This document shows positions 1 through 13,289 of a stretch of 64,000 nt of DNA, one piece after another. The translations under genes were made by a program, and so were the position numbers. The stretch spans positions 3,289-67,288 of the forward strand of contig MU119298.1 in NCBI GenBank assembly GCA_014904845.1, read 5' to 3'. This DNA comes from Acephala macrosclerotiorum. Taxonomy: Eukaryota > Ascomycota > Leotiomycetes > Helotiales > Mollisiaceae. The notes under the pieces were generated by a model. The model was not told where the DNA came from, made no database searches, and saw only the letters and a list, made by a program, of their open reading frames with translations. Every line of letters begins with the position of its first letter. The stretch's first letter is position 1.

Positions 1-3000
1 TTTTAAATAATTCGTTTATAATAATATAAATACTTTTTTTAATATATTTAATTTCAAAATCGAATAATTGTATTTAAACGAATTAACAAATAATTAAAAC
101 GTTAAAAAAATTTATTATTATTTGATTTAATTAAATGATAAACGTATTAACGTTCGTTTTAAAAATAAAATAAATATTATATAATTAAAATTGTAATTTG
201 TAAAAATACTTTAAAAATTTTCGATATTTTTTTATTATATTATAATTTTATTTAATAATATTTTAAAATTTTAATTCGTATTATATTATTTGTTTTCGTT
301 TTTTATTATTATATTAATTAAATATTTTTTTATATTTTTATTAATTAGTATCGATATTTAAAATAAATATTTTTTATTTATTAATAAAATTATAATAAAT
401 TTTATAAAATACTAAAATCGTTATAAATTTGTTTTATAAAAATACTATAATAATTTTCTATTTTTTTTTCTATTTAAAAAAATCTTTTTTTTTAATTAAT
501 TAATATAATAATTCGATAATAATATTAAAATATTAAATTTATATTTTGTAATAAATACAAATTTTAATAAAAGTTTTGATTTTAAAAATATTATTATATT
601 TAATTTATTTTAAAATTGTAAACGAAATTAATAATAATTATTTCGTTTTAATAAAATTATAATTTAAACTTTATATAAATTTGAATTCTCTCGATTCGAT
701 TTAACGTTTTATTCAAATTTTAAATATATTTAAAAACGAATTAATAAATTTTTAAAAATACTAATTCGTTATCGTAATTCGTATAAAAATTTTTAATTTT
801 TACGTTATTTAAAAATAATATCGCGATTTTAAAAAATATATCTTTTAAAATTATTATAATAACTCGAACGAATTAAATTATAAAATTAATTATTTTTTAA
901 AATAATATTATTATTCGTAAAAATTTTAATAAAATCATAAAAACAATTCTATTTTTATTTTAAACGTTTAACGTAAATTAATCGTATTTAGAAAAAAATC
1001 TATTAAAAAAACGTAAAAATATTCAATAAATTTCTCAAAAAATTTATTTATAAAAAAAAATATATTAATATTTTTTAAAATAATCGAATTCATTTTTATA
1101 ATTATATTAATTAATCGATAAATTTTAACGATTTTTTTTGCGATTAAAAATTATTATTTTTTTCGAGTATTTTACGATCGAATTATTTTTAAAATATTTT
1201 TATTACAATTAAAAACAAAATTTTAAAACAATAAAAACTCTTTTTTTATTACATTGTATATTAAATTGTTTTAATACGAACAAACGAATTAATATTTTTA
1301 TAGATTTTAAAGATTTTTTTTTAATTAAATATTATTATTTTTTTATAATTAAATATTATTTTATTAAATTCTTATAATTATTTTTCAATAAATAAAAATA
1401 TTAATCGCTTAAAAATAAATCGTAATTTTTTTAATATTAAAACAATTTACGATAATAAATATTTTATATATTTTTTAATATATTTTTAAAATATTTTTCG
1501 TATTTTAAATCGTTCGAATTAATTTTTTCGTTTTTTAAAAGTTTTTTTAGTTTTATCGATTAAATCGACAAATTGTACTTTTTTAAATTTGAATTTATAT
1601 ATCGTATTAACGTTTATATTAAATAGTTTCAAATTAAAATTATTTAATAATAAAACAATTTTTTTATTCGAGTTTTTTTTTTGTTTTTATACTCGAAAAA
1701 TTTTTAATTTCGTTTTTTTTTAATAAAATAAAATAATTAGCGTTTTATATTATTTTTTTAAATATTTTCTTTTAATATTTACATTTAAAAATAATAATAT
1801 TATTATAAAAAAATACTTTTTTATTTTCTCATCGAAAATTTTTTTATTTAAAATTTCATTTATTTTTTTTTATTAAAAAAAAACGTTTTATAAAAAATCG
1901 AAAAAAATAATTTTATTTTTTATATTATTTTATTTGTATTTTTCTTTAAATTAATAATATTTATTTTAATTATATTTGTTTTATATAAAATAATATTAAA
2001 AATATTTAATAAAAAATTAAAAATAAAAAAAAATTCGTTAAAATATAAAAATCGTTTACAAATTTTAATATTATATTGTTTTTTAATAATATTAGTATTT
2101 AATTTCTTGTATTATATTCTTTTTTTAATATTTTTTTTATTCGAGAATATATACGAATATAATAATTTCTAGTAATTTAACGCAAATAAATTTTCAAGAA
2201 AAAACAATTATAATCGTACAAATAAAATTAAAATTTTTAAAGTTTTAAAATACATTATTCTACGAATTATTATTTTTGTATTCAATTTGTATTTTTATTA
2301 TAACGACGAATAATTGTTTTAAAAAAAAAATTTTTATATTATTTACAAAAAAAAAAAAAAATTTATATTCGATTTCGTATTTAATTTTTATTTTTATAAT
2401 TACTATTTTAACGAATTCGAAATTCTATTCAATAATAATAAACAATTAAAAGTTTTTAACGTTTATAATAATATTATTAAAATCTCGAATTATATACATA
2501 AAAATAATACAATATTTCGTTTTAATATTTAATATTTCGTATTTTTTATTTGAATTAATTAATTCAAACAAATTAAAATATAATTTAAAAATAATAATAA
2601 TATATTTTTTTTAATTAATAACGAGAACTCGATTTTTATGAAATTAATTTCGAGTATTATAAAATTTTTAATAATAAAAATAAATTAATTCGTTTTTTTA
2701 AATATTTTATAAAAATTTTAAAAAAATTATTTTATAAAATCAACGATTTTTAATATTTTTTTTATTATAACAATTTTAATATTTATTAAAATCAAATAAT
2801 AAATATTATTTTTTTATTATTAATTAATAATTATTATAATAAAATTCGATATTTTCAAAATATTAATAATTATTTTTATTTTCTTTTAAATTTTTAAAAA
2901 CGATATTATATTTTTAAAGAATTTTCATAATAAAATTTTATTAATAAAATTATTATTTTTAATATCGAATTATTATTTTAAAATTTTATTTTTCGATTAA

Positions 3001-5480
3001 TTTATATTTATTTTTTTTCGTTTTTTATTTTAAACGTTTTATAAAATTTATTATTATAATTCGATTTTTAAATATTTTTTTTTATTTTTATTTTTTATTG
3101 AAAATTTTCTCGTATACTTTGAATTTTGTTTTTCGATTTACTTATTATTATTGTATTTATTATTATTATATTTATTAATAATTTTTCGTAGAATTTATTA
3201 ATAATCGTTTTATTAAAACTTTAAATATTAATATTATTATTATTAAAAATATACGACAATAAATTCGATTTTTTTAAGATTTTTTTATTAGTATTAAATT
3301 TTTTTTTAAATTTTTTATATATTTTTAAAACGTTTATTAAAATTGTAATTAAAATTTTTTCTAATTATTTGTTTTATAATTTAATTATATTAATATTGAT
3401 TATTTTTAAACGTAAACGATTACGAAAATCGATTACAATTTCAAAAACTACAATATTATTAATCGTTTTTTTAATAGTAATATTTATAATTAATTAATTT
3501 ATTTATAAATAAATAACAATTTACGAAAAAATAATCAATAAAAAAATCGTTTTTTTCGTTTTTTATTTATTTGAAATATTTAAAACAATATTATTCGTTT
3601 TATTAATTTTTATTATATTTTTTTAAACGATTAATAATATATTTTACAAAAATTTAATTAATATTAAACTATATAAAGTTTTATATTCGCTTTTTTTTAT
3701 ATTATTATATTTTTTTCGTTTATAATTAAAATTCTTTTTTCGTTTATATTTTCGTAAAAAAACAAATTAATTCTAATTTTAATTTATAAAAATTATAATA
3801 TTATTCAATTTTTGAGATATTTTTATAGTATTAATATTTAAAGCAATTTTCAAATCGTTAAATAATACAAAAAAAAAAAAAATTCAATTTTTTAATAAAA
3901 TCGTTTATTTAAATTAAAAATTTTAATATGAATATTTATTAAGTTTTCTAAGTTTAAATAATACGTAAAATCGAAAATTGAAATTCGATATAAATTTTTT
4001 TAGTAATTATATATATTTTTTATTAAATTTTTTTATAAATAATTCGAATAAAATAAAAAATAATAAATTATTAATTACATTTAAAATTATTTTTTATATT
4101 ACAATATTCAAATATTTTTATCGAATTTTCGAATATTTTAAATCGTTAATTTCATTATATTATCGTTTTTTTTTTATATTTATATACGATAATTATTTTC
4201 TCGTATATTTTATTGTAATTATAAATAAATATTTTTATCAATTCGTAATCGTTTTTTTTAAAAATTCGTTTTTTAATATATATCGAAAATCTTTTTATAA
4301 ATTCGCATTTTTAATATTATTTGTTTAATTTGTTTCGTTTAATTAATTTTTTAAATATTCGATCGAATAAATTTACGTACGTTTTTATTGTTAAAAGATT
4401 TTTTATAAATTAATTAATAATTCTATATAAAAATTTTATATTTACTCGATAATACTTTTAATTGTATTCGCGAAATTCTTTTTTTAAAGCGTTATAAAAC
4501 TTTTTTTTCAAGTAATTTTCAATATTATACTTTAATATAAATCGAATTAATATATCGCAAAAATTGTATTTTTTTAATTTTTAAAATAATTTTATAGTTT
4601 TTATACATATCGTCGTATTATTCTAAAAAAAATTGTAATATTATTTTCTTTAAATTAAAATACTCTAAAAACTTTAAAAAAAAAATATTTGTAATTCTAA
4701 TATAAATATATATTTCTCGAAATTTTATATTTTTAAAAAATTATTTTTATTATTCGTAAAAAAATTTCTAAAAAAAATCGATAATATAATTAAAATAAAA
4801 ATATTTTTTATCGAAAAAAATAAATTTTAACGCGAATAATTTACTAATTCTAATTTTTAAATTAAAAATTAATTTAATAATTTAAAAATATAAATTTTCG
4901 AATTATTATTTTTAAATAAAATTCGTTTTAAAAATTAATTTCTATTTATATCGTTTTCTCGTAAAAAAAAATTTATTTTAATTTTTATTTAAAATTTCGT
5001 TTATTTGTTCGTTCTAATAAAATGTATTTTTTAAATAAATATTTTTTTAATCGATTTCTTTCGATTAAAATTTTTTATTTCAATTTTTTTTATATTATTT
5101 TTTAAAATTCAAAATTTATTCTAATTTTATTATTTTAATTTAAAAACAATTACAAATAATTCGCAAATTGCAATTCTCAAAAAAATTAAAATTAAAATAT
5201 AAAATAATAAAACAATTTCATTTTTTAATATTATAATCTCTTTTTTTTTTCGTATTAAAACTTTTTTTTTTATATTTTAATTTTCATTGAAAATAAAACT
5301 AATTATCGTAAATAATTGTTACGAGTTCTTTTTTTTCTTTTTTATATTCGTTTTAATACTAATTATCTCGAGTAATTCAATACGTAATTTTTATAAATCA
5401 ATATTTTTCTACAATTTCGCAATCTCGTAATTAAATTATTTAATTTCGAACAATACAATTAAAACAAAAAATCCTCGTCA
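1..5480. repeat. AT-rich, RIP-like gene desert
   Basis: Almost pure A/T sequence with no credible coding region. The ORF-length stretches in it translate to Phe/Ile/Lys/Asn/Tyr strings with no domain. In lines read by eye, more than half of the remaining C residues are in CpG (for example all three C at 121-180), while CpA, CpC and CpT are scarce. This fits a repeat-derived block destroyed by repeat-induced point mutation, a known genome defence of Pezizomycotina. No terminal repeats or transposase/reverse-transcriptase remnants could be recognised. Mitochondrial DNA is unlikely because no mitochondrial gene or intron is present. The boundary near 5,480 is abrupt. Confidence 0.8.
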
Positions 5481-6733
5481 ATTGATTTTTAGCCTTCGAT
5501 TTCTAGTAGTTTGAGTTTCTTTTTAATAGTAATAAAAAACAGAATATACAAATCGCACATAAACAGTTCTCAGCGAGGTCCACTGGAACAACTCACTTCT
5601 CGGCGTCGCTTTACCAATGTAGAAAAGCAATAAAGCACAAAGCAAAAAAGTCCAATCGTAGATCAGTTCGTTTTAGCCAGTAGACTAGACTCATTCGAAG
5701 TAATCCGTAATCCGTAAATCAATCAATCAATCAATCAGAGTAGAAATAGAAAAAGTTATTAATTAGTCTATAGTGAGCGAAAGCTCCTTATGTACTAGAA
5801 GACACGTGACCAGCACTGCCCTCGAAACTAGCTATTTACAAGGATTTTTGAAGAGAGAGCATATAACCCCACCACAGTACTTTTGGTTGAGTAGTGCTCG
5901 GTAACGGGATCTCGGTAAACCGATTCGCGAGGGGACCAGAAGGATTCCCTGAGCATGATCCAGTTGACTTATTAGCGTGCACAAGACTCAGGGCGCTGCT
6001 CAGGTCCAAAGACGGAAATAGACTTTGGTGGACACACGTGTCGTTTGAGATTATAGTAGTAATCTAGTTTATTGTCCTTTATCGCCTATCCAGCATATAA
6101 AACAACCAAATGCTTTTTGAATGCGATTTTATAGTAAAGAGTTTACAATTATCTCCTTTACACAGATGTGCCTTCTTTATATAATAACTAGATTGACCCC
6201 TGTTTAAATATGCCCTTCGACGAGTGCAACTAATTTTTAATATACTTCAAAATTAAAAAAAAAATTAAAAAAAGCGAAAAAACTTTAATTAATCAATTTT
6301 TATTCTTAGTAATTAAATATTATAAAAAAAAATCTTTTTAAAATCCGTAGCGTATACAGCTTTTTTATTTAGTTCCTTTTATCTCTAAATTATACTGTAA
6401 ATATAGTTTTTAAAGTTTTTTTACAAATTCTTTTATTTTAAAATCCTTTTACGAAGTTTTACTTTTTTCTTTTTTTCTTTTATAATCGTAAACTAGAATC
6501 TATTCTTACTTCTCCATATTATAGTCCAGTTTTGAAGTCGACTTTTATATGGCGTTTTTTAAAGATTATATTTGTATTTTAAGCATCGTTTAATTATTAG
6601 AGTATCGCTTCGAACGTGGGATGGCAATGCGTAGAAAACGAGACGTTATTATTCGTACCGCGCAAAGAGCACATATAGTTTTAATATTGCAAAGGATCGT
6701 TTAATATATTATATGCAAAAAAATAGTAAGTCG

Positions 6734-6783
<50 letters not shown>

Positions 6784-7364
6784 GTAAAATTAGAGTTTTT
6801 ACCCCCGGTAGAAACTTTGCATTATTACTACTACTTTGGTTTAATCTCGGCCTTGCAAACTTTTAAAAAAGAGCTAAAGGTTCGTAAATGACACCCGGGA
6901 GCTTAAAAAGGCTCCCTACTAATAGGTGTTGAATCGTCGCCCCCCGAGAAAGAGAATCCTCTGCATTCGTTTCAAGCAACGCCATCGACCTGAACGATAG
7001 ACAGGAAGAACATCAAAAGCTAGATCCCCCAGTGCAAAGCGAGGTAGATTGCTTCAAAACCATTCATGTTTGAACCGATCACTCTCTATCGACATACCAT
7101 CCATTGTTTACTATTACCACTCACAAGGACACGAGGAAAGCTTCATTGGTATTCAATGGCTCCGGCAAAAGAATTTGACATCTCGAATAAAAAATAATAA
7201 GATAATGTTAACTTGGATGGAATACCCGAAATTTGGGTCAAATAAAATTTACGACACAGTCAGTATTTATCGTTTCGAAGTTAGCAAGTCTAAAGGCGGA
7301 AATAGTATTCGGAAGAAATTGGCTAGAGCACGAGTTGAAACACATTCAACGATGGCCCAAGAAG
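5481..7364. other. Transition zone without recognisable genes
   Basis: Mixed-composition sequence between the AT-rich desert and the first ORF. It contains short islands of normal GC content (about 5,550-6,130), another AT-rich stretch (about 6,230-6,600), a short AATC tandem repeat near 5,718-5,737 and the trinucleotide microsatellite listed separately. The normal-GC island could be a transposon relic, but I saw no diagnostic end sequence. Confidence 0.5.
6735..6783. repeat. (TAA)n microsatellite
   Basis: About sixteen uninterrupted TAA/ATA repeats, located in the AT-rich transition zone upstream of the first ORF. A simple sequence repeat with no evident function. Confidence 0.95.
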
Positions 7365-7796
7365 ATGCGTATCCAAGCTGAGGGAAATAAGTCCGACAAT
7401 GAAGATGATGTCACAGTACAGCTCGATCAAGGTCTAAACCAGTGGAGCCTACACGATATCCTCGCAGACGACAATGAAGACAACAACGAAGCAACGACCG
7501 AAGCTTCAACAGGGCCCATTCCCTTTATGCCAACCATCACAATGCTCGAGCGGGTTCCACGTCGTCGCCCCGGATATCAAAGGGCTAAAAGCAAAGACGA
7601 ACTCCCTACCTTGACGCTGCGAACGAGGAACGATTCGGTTTCCGACAGATCCACCTTTGAAGTGTCAGACCACCGACTACGGCATCGGCGCAGTCCCTCT
7701 CCCGCCTCACTTTTCGCTACCGCTACACACTCATGGAGAAGAGCTTCCAGTTATGGCAGTCTTCACCACCTTGATCCTGATCTTTTGGCAAATTGA
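7365..7796 (+). CDS. Orphan hypothetical protein, disordered
   Basis: Open frame of 143 codons from the first in-frame ATG. The frame stays open further upstream but only with non-ATG codons, so a 5' exon could be missing from this model. The product is acidic at the N-terminus (a run of Asp/Glu/Asn after residue 9) and basic, Ser/Arg-rich towards the C-terminus; it looks intrinsically disordered. I recognise no domain. It sits between the RIP-like block and a row of pseudogenes, so it could be the tail of a decayed gene. Codon use looks ordinary, in contrast to the AT-rich desert. Confidence 0.35.
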   Translation: MRIQAEGNKSDNEDDVTVQLDQGLNQWSLHDILADDNEDNNEATTEASTGPIPFMPTITMLERVPRRRPGYQRAKSKDELPTLTLRTRNDSVSDRSTFEVSDHRLRHRRSPSPASLFATATHSWRRASSYGSLHHLDPDLLAN

Positions 7797-8230
7797 CGCT
7801 GGCACATGAAAGCTCTCCACGGGAATCATCGAAATTCGAACCAATAAAAGCAAGAAGTCAAGACTAAGAGCAAGAAGAAAAGGGAAGCAGGATTGCATAC
7901 GAACACGATACAAAATGGAGTAGCCAGAGAGTGTAGAGATCCTAGTTTATGTGAATTCCTCCTAGTTAGATGTAGCCTTTCGAATCGAGCTGAACTCGCT
8001 ACCAACATGACTATTCGTGACCTCGACCACTTGTGCGGCACTTGTCGGTATTGGGTGCCAGTCGACGGGTAGTCAGACGTTATCATGCGGCGCAAGATGC
8101 AAGATCTAAAAGCTAGTTCAGCGTTAGATCTATCGTAACTATCATCCAATTAGTCTACGGAGACATTTCGTATATTCGAAGACATACAATTTCTTCCAAA
8201 ACATAGAAAGATCCCTTGATATCAATATCG

Positions 8231-9406
8231 ATGGCCAAAGAAGTCTTCGAGTCAACTCTTCCCACCACCACCACCATGCAAGCAATCCAACTCACCAAAG
8301 GCGGCCCCGCAATCCACATCAGTAATCGCCCCCTCCCCACTCTCCCCCCAAACTGCCTCCTTGAGAAAACCATCGCCGTCGGCCTAAACCCCCACGAACT
8401 CCTCAACATTTACCCTCCCTGGAGCATCTCCTTACCCGGCAACCTCCTCGGGTGCGACTATGCCAGCACCGTAGTCGAAGTCGGATCTGAAGTGAAACGT
8501 CCTTTCAAGAAAGGGGATCGAGTATGTGGATGTACGAGACCGAATCCTCTGCAGCCGGATTGGGGCACTTTTGCGGAGTTTATTGTTGTGGCTGGGGATG
8601 TGCAGTTGAGGATTCCAGAGGGAATAGGGTTTGAGGATGCGGCGAGTTTGGGGGTTACAGTTTTGACGAGTGGTGCTGTTTTGGTCTATGTCCTTTGGGG
8701 TTGGGGTTGGGAAGAAGCTAATTGGGGATAGTGTCATACTTTGGGGTTTCCGATGCCACCTGAATGCGATGTATTGAGACGTCAGATATTGGTCTATGGT
8801 GGGAGTATGCCAACGGGTCGAATGATCTTGGAATTCGCCAAAATGTAAGCGCTATCTCTTCTGTGCCATTCTCCAAATTGATGTCATGATAGGTCGAACT
8901 TTGAGATCATCACGACTTGCTCTCCTAACAATTTCGAAATGGTGAAGCATTTGGGTGCTGATTACGTGTTCGATTACAATGATCCCAATGCAGCATCGGC
9001 CATCAAGACGCTGACCAAAGATAATCTATCGCTTTGCATTGATTGCTTCTCGGAACAGTCTAGCTATGACATTTGCTCGCAAATCCTAAACAGAGGTGCT
9101 ACCTATGCGTGTCTCCGACTGATGGATTCTGTTCGTCCAGACCTCGACTTCAAATTTTGCATGGGTGTGATGTATTTTAATGCGCTATTCGCTCTTGCAG
9201 GACGGACTTAGGATGCTCCACCGGGTGCATTCGAAAGTGCTGTGAGGTTCGCGGAAGTGGCGGAACGCCTGCTTGCGGACGGCGAGATAAAGCCCCATCC
9301 GAAAGTTGTACGAACTGATGGTTTGGCGGGAGTATTGGATGGAATTCAGCAGCTGAAGGAGGGAAAAGTGCATGGCGTGAAGTTTGTGTATACGCTATCG
9401 CAGTAA
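8231..9406 (+). pseudogene. Broken enoyl reductase / quinone oxidoreductase (MDR family)
   Basis: Remnant of a medium-chain dehydrogenase/reductase of the fungal zinc-binding-alcohol-dehydrogenase-like type (ToxD/LovC-like trans-enoyl reductases). Starts are possible at 8,231 or, more family-like, at 8,276. The N-terminal catalytic half is intact (GCDYASTVVEVGS, KKGDRVCG, the GxxxxDAASLGV segment). The frame is then lost around 8,700-8,790 between that segment and the Rossmann motif, which reappears in another frame as QILVYGGS. An intron from about 8,847 (GTAAGC) joins to a segment ending LGADYVFDYND. A TAG stop at 9,209-9,211 interrupts the C-terminal part, after which the frame runs on to a natural-looking TAA at 9,404-9,406. 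One frameshifted region plus one in-frame stop make function unlikely. Confidence 0.75.
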
Positions 9407-9639
9407 TGATCCGGGACCGAAGATGAAGAAAAGAACTTTAATGCAGCTCGTCAATCTCTTGGCCGTGCCAAGGCATTCTAAGCCGCTCCTTCCTCCAGCA
9501 ATGACTTCCTGTCGATCGTGCTGCCCGCCCCGGCCCATCCCGCTGAAAGTCCCGGCAAGGCTGGGAGACCGACAACGCTGAGATTTTCCATATGTGTTTC
9601 TGATAGACATGTTGAAGCCCTTTACCTATGTAGCAAGCA

Positions 9640-10330
9640 TTCCAGTTGATCCAATGACTTAATCCTCAGAATCCCGACAGTGAGGTCGACATCCTCTTGC
9701 TCACAATGTGGATCGCCAGAATCCCACATTTCAAAGCTGGCTCGATATATCTTTGTTATCGCGAACATAGACCACGTCCGAAGCTTCGATATCGAGATGA
9801 CCAAGGACTTTCTCAAATAACCCATCTACCTTAGACACCCCGAAGAAATTTGTGGTGACAAGACAGTTGACCAAATCTTCGAGTTCCAGCCTCTTGACTA
9901 TCTATTCTTGGGCATCCTGAGGTCCTTCGCTGATGATCAAGACCTTCTTTCCAATTGATTTGAGGTATGAAATCAGATCTTTGGCTCCCGGTTTCAATTC
10001 CAGTGAGCTTTCGAGGGCATTCTTGAACAAAGCAGCAAGTTCATTGAGGAAGTCTAGTGTAGCGGCGAAGGAGAAGGTCTCTACGACACTAGCAAATCGC
10101 TCCTTCCGATAGTCGTCGGAGGTCTTGCCGTCTGTGAATGCCTGCGCTGTCTTCAAGGCCAGAATTCTCAAATATTTCTCCCCTAAGTCATCGAGCGAAA
10201 CATTCTGCGCTGTTGCTATTTGGAGCAAAATCGCCTGAGATGCGGACTTGGACGCCTTGCGAAATTCGTGAAGCGTATCGTCCAAGTCAAAGCCAAACTA
10301 AGACTTTTCCAAGAGAAGATTTCGTACTTA
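9640..10330 (-). pseudogene. Broken HAD-superfamily hydrolase
   Basis: Minus-strand remnant of a haloacid-dehalogenase-like hydrolase. Motif I is visible (FGFDLDDTLHEF near 10,260-10,300), the helical cap follows, and motif II lies in KVLIISEGPQD near 9,905-9,945. The frame carries TAG immediately upstream of FGFDLDD, where relatives commonly have Trp, and TAG again just after the QDAQE stretch. A further segment in the same frame ends in VYVRDN, which corresponds to the motif III/IV VYVGDN region with Gly replaced by Arg, and then breaks down. Both stops are one G-to-A change from TGG. Family knowledge: HAD enzymes are phosphatases or dehalogenases with an Asp nucleophile. The locus is almost certainly inactive. 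Confidence 0.7.
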
Positions 10331-10489
10331 TTGCGAGTCGCTCGCTATAATGTTCTTGGTCGAATCATTATTGAGCTTCTCTGACGTTGTGAGGTTCTTT
10401 GCCGGGTCCTAATGTCGTGCGGCGTTGTCCTCAATTACCCGGAAAACAGATGTGATTGAAGCGCTCTAGGGCCACTGACTGTATACGGA

Positions 10490-13289
10490 GATCTAAACCG
10501 TGTCGAGCATTAGTAGATTTGTTGAAAAGCGAAGCAAAGAATCTCGCGAATTGACGTGATCCAAGGCCAAGTCTTCCGACTGCAAAAATTTTTCAAGGCG
10601 GAAGTTCACATTCGCGGCACGGCTCGGCTCACTCCGACAACCCCCGTAATTAAGAGATCTTATGATGGGTTTTAAGAGGAGGTCGAATAAGACGTTTCCT
10701 CCGCCGACAGGGTGGTTGAAGTGGAATTTCCTAGCGGCTGCACCCTTCAACAATATAGTCTCATTGTTGTTGTGTATCGTAGTAACTCGAGCACTTTCAA
10801 GTAGTCGTCTTTTTGAAACCTGGCGTGGTTCTTTTCAAACTTTGACTTTCGGCCGAGAGCCACGGCAGCGACGTCCTGACAAGATCCATTTTTAAGGCGA
10901 GGATCTGCTCCGAAGTCGAGGAAGGCCTTCACGGCCTGGAAGAGACTGCTGTCCTCCGATCCATCTCGAACTAGCCCGTGAAGCGGCGTATTGCCATCTG
11001 AATTCCTCCTTACACGGTTTGGGATGGCACCGTGCTTTAAAAGACAGACCACGCACTCGAGTCTACATAGATCCGACTAGGAAGTCCAATATCTTTCCGC
11101 AAGTATGTCAAGGGGAGTCAAGCCTTGCCTGTTCACCACATCCAGCGTGGCGCCGTTTCGAAGCGGAAGATCAGTCGTTTTTAGTACAGTATCCCGCGAA
11201 TGAAAATTCTTGACCACAAAGTGAAATATCGTATCGCTCCGTGCCATTGCAGAAGATGGATAGAGCATTTCAGCCAGGCTCGCACCTGCTTGAATCAGAG
11301 TCTTTGCTGTTTCCTACCTACCCATGTCGAGGGCCAGGCTTAATGGGGTGACATTTGTTACGACCACCTAGAAAGTCTGTGTGCGCTCCGGCGTGTAGCA
11401 GCTGTAATATTGTTGCAGGCTCTCCTGTTTCTGCCGCAAAATGTAACGGGGTCCTTCTGACATGGTCCAGAACATCTGGTGATTCGGTATAGCGAAGTAG
11501 GATTTTGACATTTTCACTTTGCCCCTAGAATGCCGCTAAATGGAGTGGGCTTATGTGCTTTCTGCCCTTCGAAAGTTTGAACGACTTTTTGTCAAGCGTG
11601 TTACTTCGTTCGAGACAGAGAAGTTTTTCGAGTACATACGAATGGGGTCCGCATGCTGCCGCTTGGACGGTATCCAGTCCGGCTCCATCTTCGCCGGGAG
11701 AGACCTTCAAGTCGCTATCTGACTTTTGCATGTTGGCAAGCATGCGAAGCACAAGAAGTGCTCGCTTCTCTTCCAATTCACTATCAAGAGCTGCTTAATC
11801 TGGCGGGCCGGTTTTCGATCTGCTCAAGAGCAAGCTGTGCTCTCCGGGACGGAACGAGAGTAGAGCGAGAAGGTCAACAAAGTTCGTAGATGTGCTGACT
11901 GTGACGCAAAAACCAAATGTGAGAAAGTATTGCAATGAGCCGATCCCTGCATGAAAGGGTGATATTGGTAGTGTTTTTGAAGCGAAAAGACTGCGATGTT
12001 TACAGCGTGTCGAAATAATGAGGTTGTTGACGTTCTTATGGATTATTTCAGCGACAATTGCATCGTGCCTAAAGCAAGTGGCCTGTGATGGTGCAGTCCA
12101 GCATTTAAGCGGTACCGTCTTCTCACCCAGTCGGACAATGAGGAGGCACAGGCAGTTGACGCAGAACTTGGTCGTCAGAATTTGGCGAATCCCTCGGTGG
12201 CCGTGTAGATGGCCCAGCGTAAATCATTTGTTTCCTTGGTTACAGCTTCGAGAGTGAAGAGCGCTTCTCTGGGCACGTTCTCCAAGAGCCAAATGAGACA
12301 AGCCTTGTGACCGCCATTGCAACATATTTCAGAGCCTTTGTATACTTTACAGGCCACTACCTAAGTGACGTAAACCCTTCCAACCCCCCGACCAATGTGG
12401 AGTAGAGCGTATAATCCCGTGCTCGAAGGGTTTCAAGCTCAAGCGGCTCAAGTTTCGGAGCCACTAAGCAAGAATTCTTCACCTCTTGGACCTCAGGGGA
12501 GGTTGTTGAAGGTTGAGTCTCGACACTTGCTTATCTTGAAGTAGATTCGAGATTTGTATTCTTATCACACGTTGCTTCGTCTTCTGTCGAAGCTGTCCCA
12601 GAAGAGCTCTCCTGTATGGGCCTAAATCGAGAAAGCTCATCGTCGAAACCAAATCGCTTGTCTTCGATATCTAGATTGAAGATGCTGAAAGTCTCGTTTG
12701 TTTCGGCATTTGAATGCATGCCCCTTATCGTAGACAATCTGTCGGTCTGCTTCTGAACTTTCTTCAAGATGTCCTGGTTCTTGTGGAGCAATTGAACGAT
12801 GTCTGTTGTAGATTGCCTTGGCGAATGTCAATCTCTTGCTCAATGTCAGGATCACATGACTTACAATTGCAATGTCTGTACAAGCAGCTGCACACCGCCT
12901 TGTCGTCCTTGGAGCCCATTCGTCAGGTCTTTGATATCATCTTCCTTCAACGTGTATGTAATGAAGCCGCCACTTGCAGCATCAACAGCCTTTTCCAGCT
13001 CGCCGATGAGAATTGAAGTTGTAATACTGCATGCTGACAAGGCTGTATCGAAAGAATCGGTCCATTCATTCTTGCAGCCCAGATAAGTGGCAAGAGAGCT
13101 AGTCAGATCGAGTAAGAGATCCTGTTCAGGGTGAAGAGCCGTTTGATATGTACTTATTTCCGTTCTGAGAACGATTAGAGTACGTCGCATGGTCTGGTAT
13201 CGCCTGGCCAGATTGTTGCACAGGATCACAACTTGGCTGCTTAGTGTTGCCAGTGCAGTGACGGTGGTAGCAATGGAGAGGGGATCCAT
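10490..13289 (-). pseudogene. Broken STAND-type N-domain / ankyrin-repeat protein
   Basis: The 5' end is well preserved: ATG at 13,289 begins MDPLSIATTVTALATLSSQV, the typical start of the helical N-terminal domain of fungal STAND/NLR-like proteins (PigL_N-like). An intron from about 12,860 (GTAAGTC) to about 12,813 leads into a second exon, which ends in TAA near 12,531. Beyond it, coding traces continue in changing frames with further stops: a conserved piece ending near 12,175 (VPREALFTLEAVTKETNDLRW), then ankyrin-like segments at 11,525-11,776, 11,077-11,268 and 10,747-11,052 (for example DGNTPLHGLV, LDFGADPRLKN). The intact form would have been a multi-repeat intracellular receptor-like protein. 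A shorter gene ending at 12,531 remains possible. Confidence 0.7.

Noticed and set aside
3978..4328. 116-codon frame in the AT-rich block
   Set aside because: Composition (Phe/Ile/Tyr/Asn/Lys only) is what AT-rich noise gives; no domain.
1..5480. Mitochondrial origin of the AT-rich sequence
   Set aside because: No mitochondrial gene, tRNA or intron features; high CpG share argues for a mutated nuclear repeat.
5550..6130. LTR of a retrotransposon in the normal-GC island
   Set aside because: No paired copy, target duplication, primer-binding site or polypurine tract could be identified.
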